A stretch of 64,000 nt of DNA from Chitinophaga sp. LS1 (GCF_034274695.1 NZ_CP128362.1:4590501-4654500), one strand, 5' to 3'. Shown: positions 42,618 through 51,257, numbered from the stretch's first letter. Program-made: numbers and translations. The notes: generated by a model not told the origin, from the sequence alone.

Positions 42618-42948
42618 TATCTACTCCACAGTCACATCATACACCGTCTCATTCGCCGGCAGATCCTTCGCTACCGCTCTCACTCTACACCCTGCTATCG
42701 CACCATTCGCCACTGTCGCCGTATACAACCAATCCAACCCATTCGCCTCCAACACCGCATCACCCTGCTCCATCAAATCACCCACAGCAGAATAAATCGC
42801 CACTCTCACACTTGCCACCTTAAAATCATCTACCGCACGTACCGTGATAGTAGACCCAATCAAACCTGTATACAGATCGTAAGTATTCGGTTCTCGGCGT
42901 TCCCGAATAGAAATTAAATATTGCGATCATTGCATCAAAATTTAAACG

Positions 42949-43275
42949 ATGCGAAAGAAGCAAATTCAGAGATCTCTCCCTGGTTCTCCCTTAAAAGTAG
43001 ACATGGCATTCCATGTTCGTCAGCAGCCTGATTCCGGCATGATTATTAGCGAATACTGCAGGGCTCATCAAATAAGTGAAGGCAGTTTTTATTACTGGTT
43101 AAAGAAAACAAACAATACTTCACCGGTTCCATCCTCACCACCAGCAATACTTCCCGTAAAAATTGTAGCATCATCAAATGAGCCTGTTAATTCAAACTTA
43201 TTTGCTGAAGTGCGCGGTATTGCAATTTATCAACCTGTGCCGGCAGAATATTTACTCACCTTGCTAAATCATTAG
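42949..43275 (+). CDS. tnpA: IS66 TnpA-like protein
   Basis: 108 residues, the same sequence as 22393-22719 (HTH region IISEYCRAHQISEGSFYYWL). Confidence 0.9.
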   Translation: MRKKQIQRSLPGSPLKVDMAFHVRQQPDSGMIISEYCRAHQISEGSFYYWLKKTNNTSPVPSSPPAILPVKIVASSNEPVNSNLFAEVRGIAIYQPVPAEYLLTLLNH

Positions 43276-43278
43276 TCA

Positions 43279-43647
43279 ATGTTGTCATTAGCTGGTTATA
43301 ATTTTTATATCTATACATCTGCAGCGGATATGCGGATGGGAATAAATGGTTTGTCAGGCATCGTACGTAATCAAATGGCACTTGATCCATTAGCTAAGGG
43401 CATCATCTATTTGTTTTTTAACGGGCGTCTCACCCAGGTGAAAATGTTGCAATTTGATGGAGATGGTCAGGCGCTTTATTACAAAAGACTAGCCAGAGGC
43501 ACCTTTGGCAAACCTGTTTATGATCCTGGTTGCCAGGCGATGATGATTGAACGCAAAGATGTGATGCTCATCCTGGAAGGAATCGAGATTAAGTACAGAA
43601 AGCGTTACGAAAGAAAGTCAGGAAAATCAACAGATCAGCCAAACTAA
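43279..43647 (+). CDS. tnpB: IS66 TnpB
   Basis: 122 residues, the same sequence as 22021-22389, with the TnpB motifs ADMRMGINGLSGIVR and FNGRLTQVKML. Starts 3 bp after TnpA. Confidence 0.95.
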   Translation: MLSLAGYNFYIYTSAADMRMGINGLSGIVRNQMALDPLAKGIIYLFFNGRLTQVKMLQFDGDGQALYYKRLARGTFGKPVYDPGCQAMMIERKDVMLILEGIEIKYRKRYERKSGKSTDQPN

Positions 43648-43693
43648 TAATGCTGTTTTTGCGTTAATATAGCCAATACCATGACACAAAGCA

Positions 43694-45457
43694 GTGCGCC
43701 CTGAATTACTCACTTCTATAACAGATGCATTAAAACAAATCTCCACGCTAACGGAGACCAATGGGGAGTTGTTGGAATCTCTGACCAGAGAGAGAATAAC
43801 GTTTGGTAAGATTATATATGACCTGAATAACCAGCTGGAAGCAAAGAATGGAGCATGTGATAAATTAAACCGTTATCTGAATCAGGCACATGAGATTATG
43901 CTTGATAGAGAACATCAGGTCATTGAATTGCAAAGCAGGATCGAAGCATTGGAAAGTGAAAATGCGCTCTTAAAAGAGCAGGTTGCTCAGGGAGAAAAGA
44001 AGAGCTGGCAGTTACAGGAGTTATGTGAAATGCTACAGGGTAAAAAGAGTGAGAAATTTATACCTGAACGTGAAAAAGTAGATGCGGCCATACAACAAAC
44101 CTTAGGACCTGATTTTGATCTGACCGAACTGGAAGAGATTATAAGAGTAGCCTCCACAAAAGGCGATATTCAACAAGTGGATGACCAGATCCGGAAAGGC
44201 AACCGCAAAAAGAAAAAACATCTCGCTCATAAAGGTAGAAGAGTACAACCATCTTGTATAGAAGTAGTGACAGAAACAATTGACGTCGAAGGAGACAAGA
44301 CAGGCCTGATCCCTATGGGCAAAAAAGTGACGACCTATTACGAATACAAGCCGGGTAAAATTATTAAAGTACAACAGGAGCGGCTTCAATATCGTACAGA
44401 AGATAAAAAGTTTGTCTGCCAACCAGTAGCCCCTCGTCTGGTAGAAAAAGGAACAGTAGGAAACAGCCTGCTGGCACACTTACACAGCCGCCGGTTTGGA
44501 TATGGGGATCCATATACACGTCAGTTACGGTATATAAAAAGCACTACTGGCATCAGCTTCGCAGCATCAACGGTAAATGGTTGGGAAGAGGTGGCCTTTA
44601 AGAAACTGCTAAGGCTGTTGAGATGTATGAAAAAAGTAATTGTGCAGGCCCGGTATCTGAAGGTCGATGAGACAAGATTAGATTACCTCAATGATATTGG
44701 AGAAGGCAAACCATCCAGGGGTTGGCTATGGGTATTTTTATCTGAAGAACAAAAATTAGTATTGTTTGAATTTAACCCATCCCGCGGACATAAGGTTCCA
44801 CAGCAGATATTAAAAGATTTTAAGGGCACGCTTCAGGCGGATGGCCTGGGTAGCTATGTAGCAGCTTTTAAAGATAATGAGGAGGTGGACCTAATGACAT
44901 GCCTGTCCCATATCCGCCGCGGTTTTAAGAAAGCAGAGAAATATGATAAAAAGCTAGCGGCAGAAGCATTGACATTGTTCAACATCATTTACAGGATAGA
45001 AGCCTTTGCCGAAAGAAAAAAGATGACCGATGACCAGCGATTGGCATTGCGTCAGAAATATAGCGTTCCTTTTCTCGATAAAATACATATCTGGTTGCTG
45101 GAACAACAGCAGATAGATCATCTGCCAGGTACACCAATAATTAAAGCAGTTAATTATGCCCTGGGGCAATGGCACAAACTAAAAGCATTTACGACCCTTG
45201 GATACGTCGATGCCGACAACAATGGCGTCGAGAGGGCCATCAGACCCGTTACTACCTTCCGCAATAATAGCCTGTTTGCCGGAAATGAACATGGAGCAGA
45301 GAGAGTAGCACTTTTTTACTCCCTGATCGAGTCTTGTAAACTTAACGACATCGATCCTTATATTTATCTTAAAGATATCTATGACCGCCTTCATGATTGC
45401 CCAGCTCATGAACTTATTAATCTGTTGCCTCCATATTGGAAGAAGAAAAATACATGA
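43694..45457 (+). CDS. tnpC: IS66 transposase TnpC
   Basis: 587 residues, the same sequence as 20211-21974, with an intact coiled coil and DDE residues (KVDETRL, QADGLGSY, VERAIRP). GTG start. Confidence 0.95.
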   Translation: MRPELLTSITDALKQISTLTETNGELLESLTRERITFGKIIYDLNNQLEAKNGACDKLNRYLNQAHEIMLDREHQVIELQSRIEALESENALLKEQVAQGEKKSWQLQELCEMLQGKKSEKFIPEREKVDAAIQQTLGPDFDLTELEEIIRVASTKGDIQQVDDQIRKGNRKKKKHLAHKGRRVQPSCIEVVTETIDVEGDKTGLIPMGKKVTTYYEYKPGKIIKVQQERLQYRTEDKKFVCQPVAPRLVEKGTVGNSLLAHLHSRRFGYGDPYTRQLRYIKSTTGISFAASTVNGWEEVAFKKLLRLLRCMKKVIVQARYLKVDETRLDYLNDIGEGKPSRGWLWVFLSEEQKLVLFEFNPSRGHKVPQQILKDFKGTLQADGLGSYVAAFKDNEEVDLMTCLSHIRRGFKKAEKYDKKLAAEALTLFNIIYRIEAFAERKKMTDDQRLALRQKYSVPFLDKIHIWLLEQQQIDHLPGTPIIKAVNYALGQWHKLKAFTTLGYVDADNNGVERAIRPVTTFRNNSLFAGNEHGAERVALFYSLIESCKLNDIDPYIYLKDIYDRLHDCPAHELINLLPPYWKKKNT

Positions 45458-45903
45458 TTACATCAATTAGCAGATTAGCCCCGAATTACAAAGAACTTCA
45501 TTTATAGCCAATACCATGATTACAGCAGCAAAGATAAGGGCTGTAAAACATTATTCTGGAATGCCGAGGTCCGAATACTTACTACAGATCCGTACTAATC
45601 TTCGTGATCTCCGGTGCTTTATAAGCATCCCTCACTGCAAGATTATACGCTGACTGATCACCCTTCACCGCTGCCGCATACAGTGCTTTCAAAGCTGGAT
45701 CCGCCATCACCGCTTTACCGTAGATGATACCTTCCTTAAACTTTGCCTGCACTCCCAGCTGCTTTTCCGAAGGTGGCACAGAGCTGCTCCCTCTGTGTTT
45801 CCCAATCAGCATCTTACCTGATTTTTTCTGTGTGATCGTCATAATCTTCCCAATAGATCCGGAAGACTCCTTCAATAAGAGGTTATTAGATACTCCCCAT
45901 TTA

Positions 45904-46857
45904 TTAGACAGCAATAGGTGGGTTATTAATTAAAGAATCAAATCTATTACTACTATTATAAACTTTCTCTTTTTTTGTTACTTTTTTTCTCTTTGTGAAT
46001 TGCTGTGAATATGTGGATAACTTATCAGCAGCGCCATAAACATCAGCAGGAGTAACATATCCAAGGCTTTGATGTTTTCGTTCCCAATTATAGAATTCCA
46101 CATACCTGTGAATTCCTTTGTATAATTCCAGCGTGCTGTCGTAAGCATTGAGATAGATGTTCTCGTATTTGATGCTATGCCAAAACCTTTCAATACAAAT
46201 ATTATCTGTAGCTCTTCCAACACCGTCCATGCTGAATTTGATCTCAGCATTTAATACCGCTGAGGTGAATTCCTCACTGGTAAACTGGCTTCCCTGATCT
46301 GTGTTTAGGATCTCAGGAGTGCCATAGATGGAAACGGCCTTTTGAAGGGCTTCCAGGCAGAAATCAACAGTCATGGTATTACTTAGCGTCCAGGATAGCA
46401 AATACCGGCTATGCCAGTCTATAATCGCACACAGATACATAAAACCTTTCGCCATCGGAATGTAAGTGATATCCATGCTCCAAACCTGGTTGTTCCTGTC
46501 AATATTAAGCCCCTTTAGCAGGTATGGATACTTTTGGTGGTATTTATATGCCTCGCTCGTATTGGGAACCGGATATATGGCCGAAATATCCATTTTTCGC
46601 ATCAGGCGCCTAATCCGCTTCACATTGACAACCAGATCATCTGTACTCAAATGTTTGGCCATCCGAACAGCCCCGAAATAAGGATGTTCAAGGTGGAGAC
46701 GATCAATCTGAGCCATCAGCTCCAGATTTTGTTTGCTCTCTCCTTTAGGCTCATGATAATGACTGCTACGGGATACTTCAAGCAATTGACATTGACGTAC
46801 AATGCTAAGCTCCGTATCATCCTTGCTTACTATAGCCATCCTTCCAGTTCTTCCCAT
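45904..46857 (-). CDS. IS3 OrfB (integrase catalytic part)
   Basis: 317 residues with VWSMDITYIPM, ILNTDQGSQFTS and CIERFWHSIKYE. The Arg of the usual FWRS near the catalytic Glu is His here (R in copy 1). In this copy it lies in the +1 frame relative to OrfA, so the full transposase needs slippage on the A9 run. Confidence 0.9.
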   Translation of the reverse strand: MGRTGRMAIVSKDDTELSIVRQCQLLEVSRSSHYHEPKGESKQNLELMAQIDRLHLEHPYFGAVRMAKHLSTDDLVVNVKRIRRLMRKMDISAIYPVPNTSEAYKYHQKYPYLLKGLNIDRNNQVWSMDITYIPMAKGFMYLCAIIDWHSRYLLSWTLSNTMTVDFCLEALQKAVSIYGTPEILNTDQGSQFTSEEFTSAVLNAEIKFSMDGVGRATDNICIERFWHSIKYENIYLNAYDSTLELYKGIHRYVEFYNWERKHQSLGYVTPADVYGAADKLSTYSQQFTKRKKVTKKEKVYNSSNRFDSLINNPPIAV

Positions 46858-47149
46858 AGACCTGTTCAGATTTTTTTTTCAACCAGTCATTCTCTACCTT
46901 GAGTTGACCGATTTGCTTATATAGTTCATCCTTTTCTTCCTGGTGATCTGTTGCTTCAGAATCAGCTTTCTTACCCTGATCAAATACCTGTTCAGAGCCT
47001 GATAACAGCTGTTTCTTCCACTCCGTTATCTGAGTGGGATGTAAATCATACTTCTCAGCCAGCTCTGCAAGTGTGAGTTGTTCTTTTAAGGCTTCTACTG
47101 CTACCTTCGCTTTAAATGCTGCATTGAACTTTCTTCTTCCCTTGTTCAT
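46817..47149 (-). CDS. IS3 OrfA (helix-turn-helix part)
   Basis: 110 residues. The same N-terminus as copy 1 up to VENDWLKK, then an out-of-frame tail (KSEQVYGKNWKDGYSKQG) caused by the extra A at the junction. Confidence 0.9.
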   Translation of the reverse strand: MNKGRRKFNAAFKAKVAVEALKEQLTLAELAEKYDLHPTQITEWKKQLLSGSEQVFDQGKKADSEATDHQEEKDELYKQIGQLKVENDWLKKKSEQVYGKNWKDGYSKQG

Positions 47150-47268
47150 ATCGTAAATTTAAGATGTTTTTCCACTTAAACTTACTGTCCGATTTTTGGG
47201 GAGTATTATATTATCTGTCTTTGCCATAAAAATTGTTTTTGAGGTTCAACAATAATGAAAGGCCATTC

Positions 47269-47361
47269 TTCGAATGTTCTTCGAATGCGCTTCGAATGTT
47301 CTTCGACCTTTCTTCGATCATCCTTCGACACGTCTTCGACGCTTCTTCGATGCTTGTTCGA
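47269..47361. repeat. Nine TTCGA motifs with exact 11-bp spacing
   Basis: TTCGA begins at 47269, 47280, 47291, 47302, 47313, 47324, 47335, 47346 and 47357, so every spacing is 11 bp. Most units are preceded by TTC or C, and several extend to TTCGAA. The array lies 43 bp upstream of the ATG of the IS-split gene, in its promoter region. The spacing is close to one DNA turn, which suggests phased protein binding or curvature. On the - strand a 70-codon frame shows 11-residue units (IEEASK, IEERSK, FEEHSK), which follows automatically from an 11-bp period. Confidence 0.85.
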
Positions 47362-47541
47362 CGAACAGTCATCCAGTGGAACAAAAGGTGCCTCTCCTTC
47401 ATCCCGGGCACAGCCTGGATCACTATCGCCTTACGACAACAATATTAACACGACAATCCACACCAAAATGAAAAATCTTTTGACGAAGGGAAAATTAACA
47501 GTTGGCAATTATAGAAAGAGGAGTTAAACGAAAGGAGGGAG

Positions 47542-47862
47542 CTACAAAATAATCAACAAACGACTAAATAACTGTTCCGCATAAGTTCTTGACAGGGGAA
47601 TTTCCCTGTCAAGAACTTTAACACTATTTTCAGTCACACTGGTGATAGACTCTAATGCTACAATGTAACTACGATGTACACGGCAAAAGAGTGCCACGGG
47701 TAGCTGTTCCTCCAGTTGGCTGAGGTTACTACTTACCAGGTAAGTACCCTCTCTTGTAATGATCCTGGAACATCCGCCACTGGCCTCTACCAGTATGACG
47801 ACTTGGCTACTCACCTTCGTGAAAAGCCCTTTACTTTTGCGAACAAATAAATCTACAGTCAT
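47542..47862 (-). CDS. Stand-alone LytTR DNA-binding protein
   Basis: 106 residues that form one LytTR domain: MTVDLFVRKSKGLFTKVSSQ, VVILVEASGGCSRIITREGT, LFCRVHRSYIVALESITSVT and KVLDREIPLSRTYAEQL. No receiver domain is attached, so it would act as a simple transcription regulator or with a separate partner. It lies 16 bp downstream of the - strand ORF at 47879. Confidence 0.85.
   Translation of the reverse strand: MTVDLFVRKSKGLFTKVSSQVVILVEASGGCSRIITREGTYLVSSNLSQLEEQLPVALFCRVHRSYIVALESITSVTENSVKVLDREIPLSRTYAEQLFSRLLIIL
47583..47618. repeat. Inverted repeat inside the LytTR coding end
   Basis: AAGTTCTTGACAGGG and its exact complement CCCTGTCAAGAACTT (15 bp) are separated by 6 bp, within the codons for KVLDREIPLSRT. 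The mRNA would form a strong hairpin near its 3' end. Confidence 0.7.
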
Positions 47863-47878
47863 AAATAAATGGGGGTTT

Positions 47879-48139
47879 TTATCTCTTCGAATTAAGCATC
47901 AGCAATCGATAAGCAAGATAAGCCGGGTCATGCTCAGTATAAAAATTACAGTACTCGCGTAAAGTAGGTTTATACTTCTTCGGTTTATGATTGGCGTCAC
48001 GATAATCCTTGAATAGCCTTTGCGCATTACGAAGAGATTGATCAGTTAATTTTGCGATATCACAAGGATGTATCGCTGAATCTATTATACGTGCAATTTC
48101 GTCATTAACGACAATTGCGACATTAACGCCACTTTGCAA
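47879..48139 (-). CDS. Hypothetical protein upstream of LytTR
   Basis: 86 residues from a TTG, with a stop just upstream in frame (SGVNVAIVVNDEIARIIDSA, IAKLTDQSLRNAQRLFKDYR, TLREYCNFYTEHDP). Helical and basic, with no recognised domain. The absence of an ATG makes the start uncertain. Probably co-transcribed with the LytTR gene. Confidence 0.5.
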   Translation of the reverse strand: MQSGVNVAIVVNDEIARIIDSAIHPCDIAKLTDQSLRNAQRLFKDYRDANHKPKKYKPTLREYCNFYTEHDPAYLAYRLLMLNSKR

Positions 48140-48256
48140 TAGTTCTTAATTTTCATGCTTATTTTTATTTAGGGTTTAATTTACGTGGCAGCACAAATAT
48201 AAAAATAAATGACCTTATCACAACTTTTTTAAATCACAAAAATTTACAATTACGCT

Positions 48257-49003
48257 ATGCTAAAAAACGATCAACGCCCCAACAGGCGTAAGGAGAAACG
48301 TGTATCAAAAAAAAGAAAAATGAATAGAGAATTGATTCACATTGCCCGTGCATCCAAACTCATTCTCACAGTATGTTATTGCGGCCCTGTCTATATGCAA
48401 CCTGACCGCAGCAGATTTAGATTACTTCAAAGATTTCTTTACCGGGAAGTACTCAAAAATGATTCATCCAATACTTCAGGAAAACGACATATAAGTATGT
48501 CAGGCCTGCGTCCATTGATAGGCTATGACCTGGATCCGAATCAGGCCCTGTCAGATTTTTTTGATGTCTTTTATACAATTAATGTGCAGGACTACACAAA
48601 AATTATGATTGACATATCGTCTTTTATCCCGGCTGCACAGGTAATAAGTCCCACCAATGCTACACATTGCAGAATAATAGCGGTAGCTGCAGCATTGGAT
48701 TTTTATAACTATTCAGCTTACATGCAATCAACACAGTCTTCGCTTATTCCATTGAACCGCGATCCTGTAAATGCTTTTAATCTGACAATACCAATGCCCC
48801 AACCTCTTGGAGAACCCATCGTTATCCTGCTTGGCCTCTCATTCATAAATGGAGAAATAGCAGAACCAGGCATCCCGGTATACTGTCAGTCCGTAAAAAT
48901 CATTCATGTAGAAAACGCAACCCCTAAAACACAAACACAAATTCAAGCGCCAACGAATGCCCAAACCCAACCCCAAACTTATACACAAACACAAACACCA
49001 TGA
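48257..49003 (+). CDS. First gene of a putative replication operon, unknown function
   Basis: 248 residues. A very basic N-terminus (RPNRRKEKRVSKKRKMNREL), a middle region with SRFRLLQRFLYREVLKND and FIPAAQVISPTNATHCRIIA, and a low-complexity T/Q-rich tail (TQTQIQAPTNAQTQPQT). It overlaps the next gene by 4 bases (ATGA). No domain is recognised with confidence. Confidence 0.6.
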   Translation: MLKNDQRPNRRKEKRVSKKRKMNRELIHIARASKLILTVCYCGPVYMQPDRSRFRLLQRFLYREVLKNDSSNTSGKRHISMSGLRPLIGYDLDPNQALSDFFDVFYTINVQDYTKIMIDISSFIPAAQVISPTNATHCRIIAVAAALDFYNYSAYMQSTQSSLIPLNRDPVNAFNLTIPMPQPLGEPIVILLGLSFINGEIAEPGIPVYCQSVKIIHVENATPKTQTQIQAPTNAQTQPQTYTQTQTP

Positions 49004-49872
49004 ATTTTCCATTTTTCCCCCTCCACGACTTACGCGTCAGCGTGGAAGAATACCTCTGTGAGTCCGATGAACTCAAAGACGCAGCATATGATAATCTCCA
49101 GGAGACGCTCACATTTATGCAAGACGCAATAGCCGACTTTATGCTATCCGCTAAAGACGATGCTGTATTAAGAAGATACATGCGTACCTGGCAGGAGCAG
49201 GTCAGACAAATATTCGACCAGGTCCCACTATCATGGCTCGGTGATCTGGATCCACAAGAACCATCTGCATATGATGACCCTGCTGCCAGAAATAAGAATG
49301 TATGCTATGAATGCTTTCGCCTGCTAAAGGAGATGCAGCTTCAATATCCATCCCATTTCGACAAAACCAGTGCACCACCATTGATCTATATAGAAATTGA
49401 AAAATCAATGTATCACCACAAGGTGCTCCTCATCGCACAATGGATGGAAGAGAAAGGAAAACACTTACAAAAACTATGGCGCATTATGTATGCCGCCATC
49501 TGCAAATTATGGAATCAGGCGAATTCCCGATTTAGTTATCACGAACATGACTATATCTGGAACCTGGTTACCCAACTAATGGCTCTCATTAACACACAGG
49601 GAGAAAACCTGCATAAAGATCAGGTATACGGGCTTTTGTTTTACCTCAATTTTAATGAAATCACTTTTATGCACCACCTCACCTCCTCCATCACGGCAGA
49701 GATGGAAAGTACGGTGTTGACAGGTGAAAAAATAAAGATTCTGAAAAATATGAATAGCACAACCAAAGATATCCTGGTCAGAAACGACGTGATCTTTGAT
49801 CCGGGAAATCCACCCATCACTAAAATGCTACGACGCTGGCTGCAAGGCCAACTGGAAGAACTGCAATCCTAA
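49000..49872 (+). CDS. Helical protein of a putative replication operon
   Basis: 290 residues, acidic and helical (LRVSVEEYLCESDELKDAAY, YIEIEKSMYHHKVLLIAQWM, LFYLNFNEITFMHHLTSSIT). The C-terminal layout is loosely reminiscent of RteC-like regulators of Bacteroidota mobile elements, but I cannot confirm this. Translationally coupled to the gene before it. Confidence 0.6.
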   Translation: MNFPFFPLHDLRVSVEEYLCESDELKDAAYDNLQETLTFMQDAIADFMLSAKDDAVLRRYMRTWQEQVRQIFDQVPLSWLGDLDPQEPSAYDDPAARNKNVCYECFRLLKEMQLQYPSHFDKTSAPPLIYIEIEKSMYHHKVLLIAQWMEEKGKHLQKLWRIMYAAICKLWNQANSRFSYHEHDYIWNLVTQLMALINTQGENLHKDQVYGLLFYLNFNEITFMHHLTSSITAEMESTVLTGEKIKILKNMNSTTKDILVRNDVIFDPGNPPITKMLRRWLQGQLEELQS

Positions 49873-49891
49873 AACCATCAACATACATCCC

Positions 49892-50506
49892 ATGAATTAC
49901 ATCATTCATCTCAATGCCTTCTTAGATAAGGCAGCAAAGGAGAAATGGATGGTATCATACCACTATTCCCTTTACATGGCACTCTTTAACACCTGGAATA
50001 AACTGGGGTTTAGAAAAACATTTAACATCCGGCGCGACGAAATAATGTCCGCAGCAAAGATCAAAGCAAAATCTACCTATTACCGCTGCATCAAGGAACT
50101 GCATGCACATCAATACCTGGTCTATTATCCGTCTGCGCAAAGACAATGCCCGGCCACTATATCCATGATTCCATTAGATGGACTCACAGAACGGTTAAAC
50201 AGACCACAAAACACGAAAATGGAGAATGCTATGGTCTCTCTGGAAGGACACTTATTACAAACTAATATAAAAACTATATCAAATGATGTGTCAAATGGTC
50301 TTCCCAATCTGGAAGAAGTACTGAAGTTTTTCTCGACGCAAAATTATCCGAGAGAAGAAGCACTAAAATTCTGGTATCACCATGAAGCCACGAGTTGGCT
50401 CACCGGCAATACCCCGGTGCAACACTGGCAACCACTCGCGCATAAATGGATGTTAAACGTCTCAAAATCTAACAACAACAATGAGGATTACGACCAGTCT
50501 TTTTAA
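49892..50506 (+). CDS. Winged-helix replication/regulator-type protein
   Basis: The preferred ATG is at 49892 (MNYIIHLNAFLDKAAKEKWM); an open frame upstream to 49796 overlaps the previous gene. The N-terminal half looks like a winged helix of phage replisome organisers (YHYSLYMALFNTWNKLGFRK, IMSAAKIKAKSTYYRCIKEL). The C-terminus has PNLEEVLKFFSTQNYPREEA and PVQHWQPLAHKWML, a DnaD-like arrangement. It overlaps the loader gene by 26 bp. Confidence 0.65.
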   Translation: MNYIIHLNAFLDKAAKEKWMVSYHYSLYMALFNTWNKLGFRKTFNIRRDEIMSAAKIKAKSTYYRCIKELHAHQYLVYYPSAQRQCPATISMIPLDGLTERLNRPQNTKMENAMVSLEGHLLQTNIKTISNDVSNGLPNLEEVLKFFSTQNYPREEALKFWYHHEATSWLTGNTPVQHWQPLAHKWMLNVSKSNNNNEDYDQSF

Positions 50507-51134
50507 CTACAAACAAATCCTGCACCTGCTGGCTGAAAAAGGCAGGGAACAATTCGGGAAACACTTCCATATACACAACGAAGACCTCCCTGTATGGATA
50601 CCCATCATCGCCTGGATGCTCCGTGATGAAGAAGTGGCCAACGAGTTTAACATCGACCTGCATAAAGGCATCTTTCTAGGTGGGCCGGTAGGAGTAGGCA
50701 AGACACACATCATGCGCTTAATGCAACTCATAGTTCCGGCGCCGCTAAACTACGAATTACAAAACTGCGACAGGGTCAGTGCAGCATTTAATAGACAAGG
50801 TCCTGTTACCCTGGACAAATACATCGGTGACCCTGAAAGAAAAGATAGTTATAACCACCGTATCTGGTGCTTTGATGATCTGGGCATGGAAGAACCCGGA
50901 CATTACTATCGTATTACCTGCGAGGTAATGAAAAAGATCCTGTTAGGAAGACATGAGTTGTTCACTCGCTACGGTACCTTTACGCATATCACATCGTCAT
51001 TAAATCCTGATGCGATTGAAAGAAAATACGGGAAAGAAGTGAGAAGCCGGATGCGGGAAATGGTAAACAGGATCACATTTGATAAAGATACGAAGGACAA
51101 GAGAGGGGCTTTCAAGCATATAAGGAGACCATAG
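50481..51134 (+). CDS. DnaC/IstB-like AAA+ ATPase, probable helicase loader
   Basis: 217 residues. Walker A is GIFLGGPVGVGKTHIM, Walker B is IWCFDDLGMEEPGHYY, and sensor-like HITSSLNPDAIERKYG is followed by an arginine-rich end (EVRSRMREMVNRITFD). As the last gene after a winged-helix protein, it fits a phage-type replication module in which the loader delivers DnaB. The stop lies in the terminator stem. Confidence 0.75.
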   Translation: MRITTSLFNYKQILHLLAEKGREQFGKHFHIHNEDLPVWIPIIAWMLRDEEVANEFNIDLHKGIFLGGPVGVGKTHIMRLMQLIVPAPLNYELQNCDRVSAAFNRQGPVTLDKYIGDPERKDSYNHRIWCFDDLGMEEPGHYYRITCEVMKKILLGRHELFTRYGTFTHITSSLNPDAIERKYGKEVRSRMREMVNRITFDKDTKDKRGAFKHIRRP

Positions 51135-51155
51135 CATTCGCTATGGTCTCCTTTA
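51124..51155 (+). terminator. Rho-independent terminator of the replication operon
   Basis: GGAGACCATAG and CTATGGTCTCC form an 11-bp stem followed by TTT; the gene's stop codon is in the left arm. Confidence 0.8.
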
Positions 51156-51257
51156 AAACACACATATGCCCGAGGGAGCACCACAATAATGGGGCCTTAT
51201 TGACATCTGATTCCTGATTATCACCTTTTCCAATATTTTCATGACGAGAATCATACC

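Larger units (their letters stand above)
42879..45582 (+). mobile_element. Complete IS66-family element, copy 2 (2704 bp)
   Basis: The same ends and length as copy 1, in the opposite orientation. The 8-bp target duplication TACAGATC is at 42871-42878 and 45583-45590. The proteins appear identical to copy 1, so the transposition is recent. Confidence 0.95.
45888..47210 (-). mobile_element. IS3-family element, copy 2
   Basis: The same ends as copy 1 (AGATACTCCCCA / complement of TGGGGAGTATTAT). The interrupted gene gives a 3-4 bp duplication of ATTA type. The copy is 1 bp longer than copy 1 because of A9 instead of A8 in the junction run. Confidence 0.85.
42621..47226 (-). pseudogene. Small gene of unknown function split by IS66 and IS3
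   Basis: Three pieces on the - strand assemble cleanly. The 5' end at 47226-47211 reads MAKTDN. The middle (45887-45583) reads NLLLKESSGSIGKIMTITQK... to EITKISTDL. The 3' end (42878-42621) reads YTGLIGSTITVRAVDDFKVA... to NETVYDVTVE. Removing both ISs and one copy of each target duplication gives one ~185-residue protein. Its intact paralogue at 59760 shares SG(S/T)(I/L)G...TI, KQL...KFK, Y-KAV--DP-LKA-Y, AYN-AV-DA-(K/R)-PEI, D-F-VA-V-V and G-DW-Y. The function is unknown. Confidence 0.8.

Noticed and set aside
42562..42823. Pro/His/Ser-rich + strand ORFs
   Set aside because: They are antisense to the 3' part of the IS-split gene and have the skewed composition of a shadow frame.
44102..45409. 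Antisense ORFs within IS66 TnpC (also at 20259-21566)
   Set aside because: Shadows of the transposase; identical in both copies only because the IS copies are identical.
47269..47361. CRISPR array
   Set aside because: The 5-bp motif and 6-bp spacers are far too short, and no cas genes are present.
47255..47527. Overlapping ORFs through the TTCGA array on + and -
   Set aside because: An 11-bp repeat without stops keeps all frames open; the periodic peptides follow from the DNA repeat and no start is convincing.
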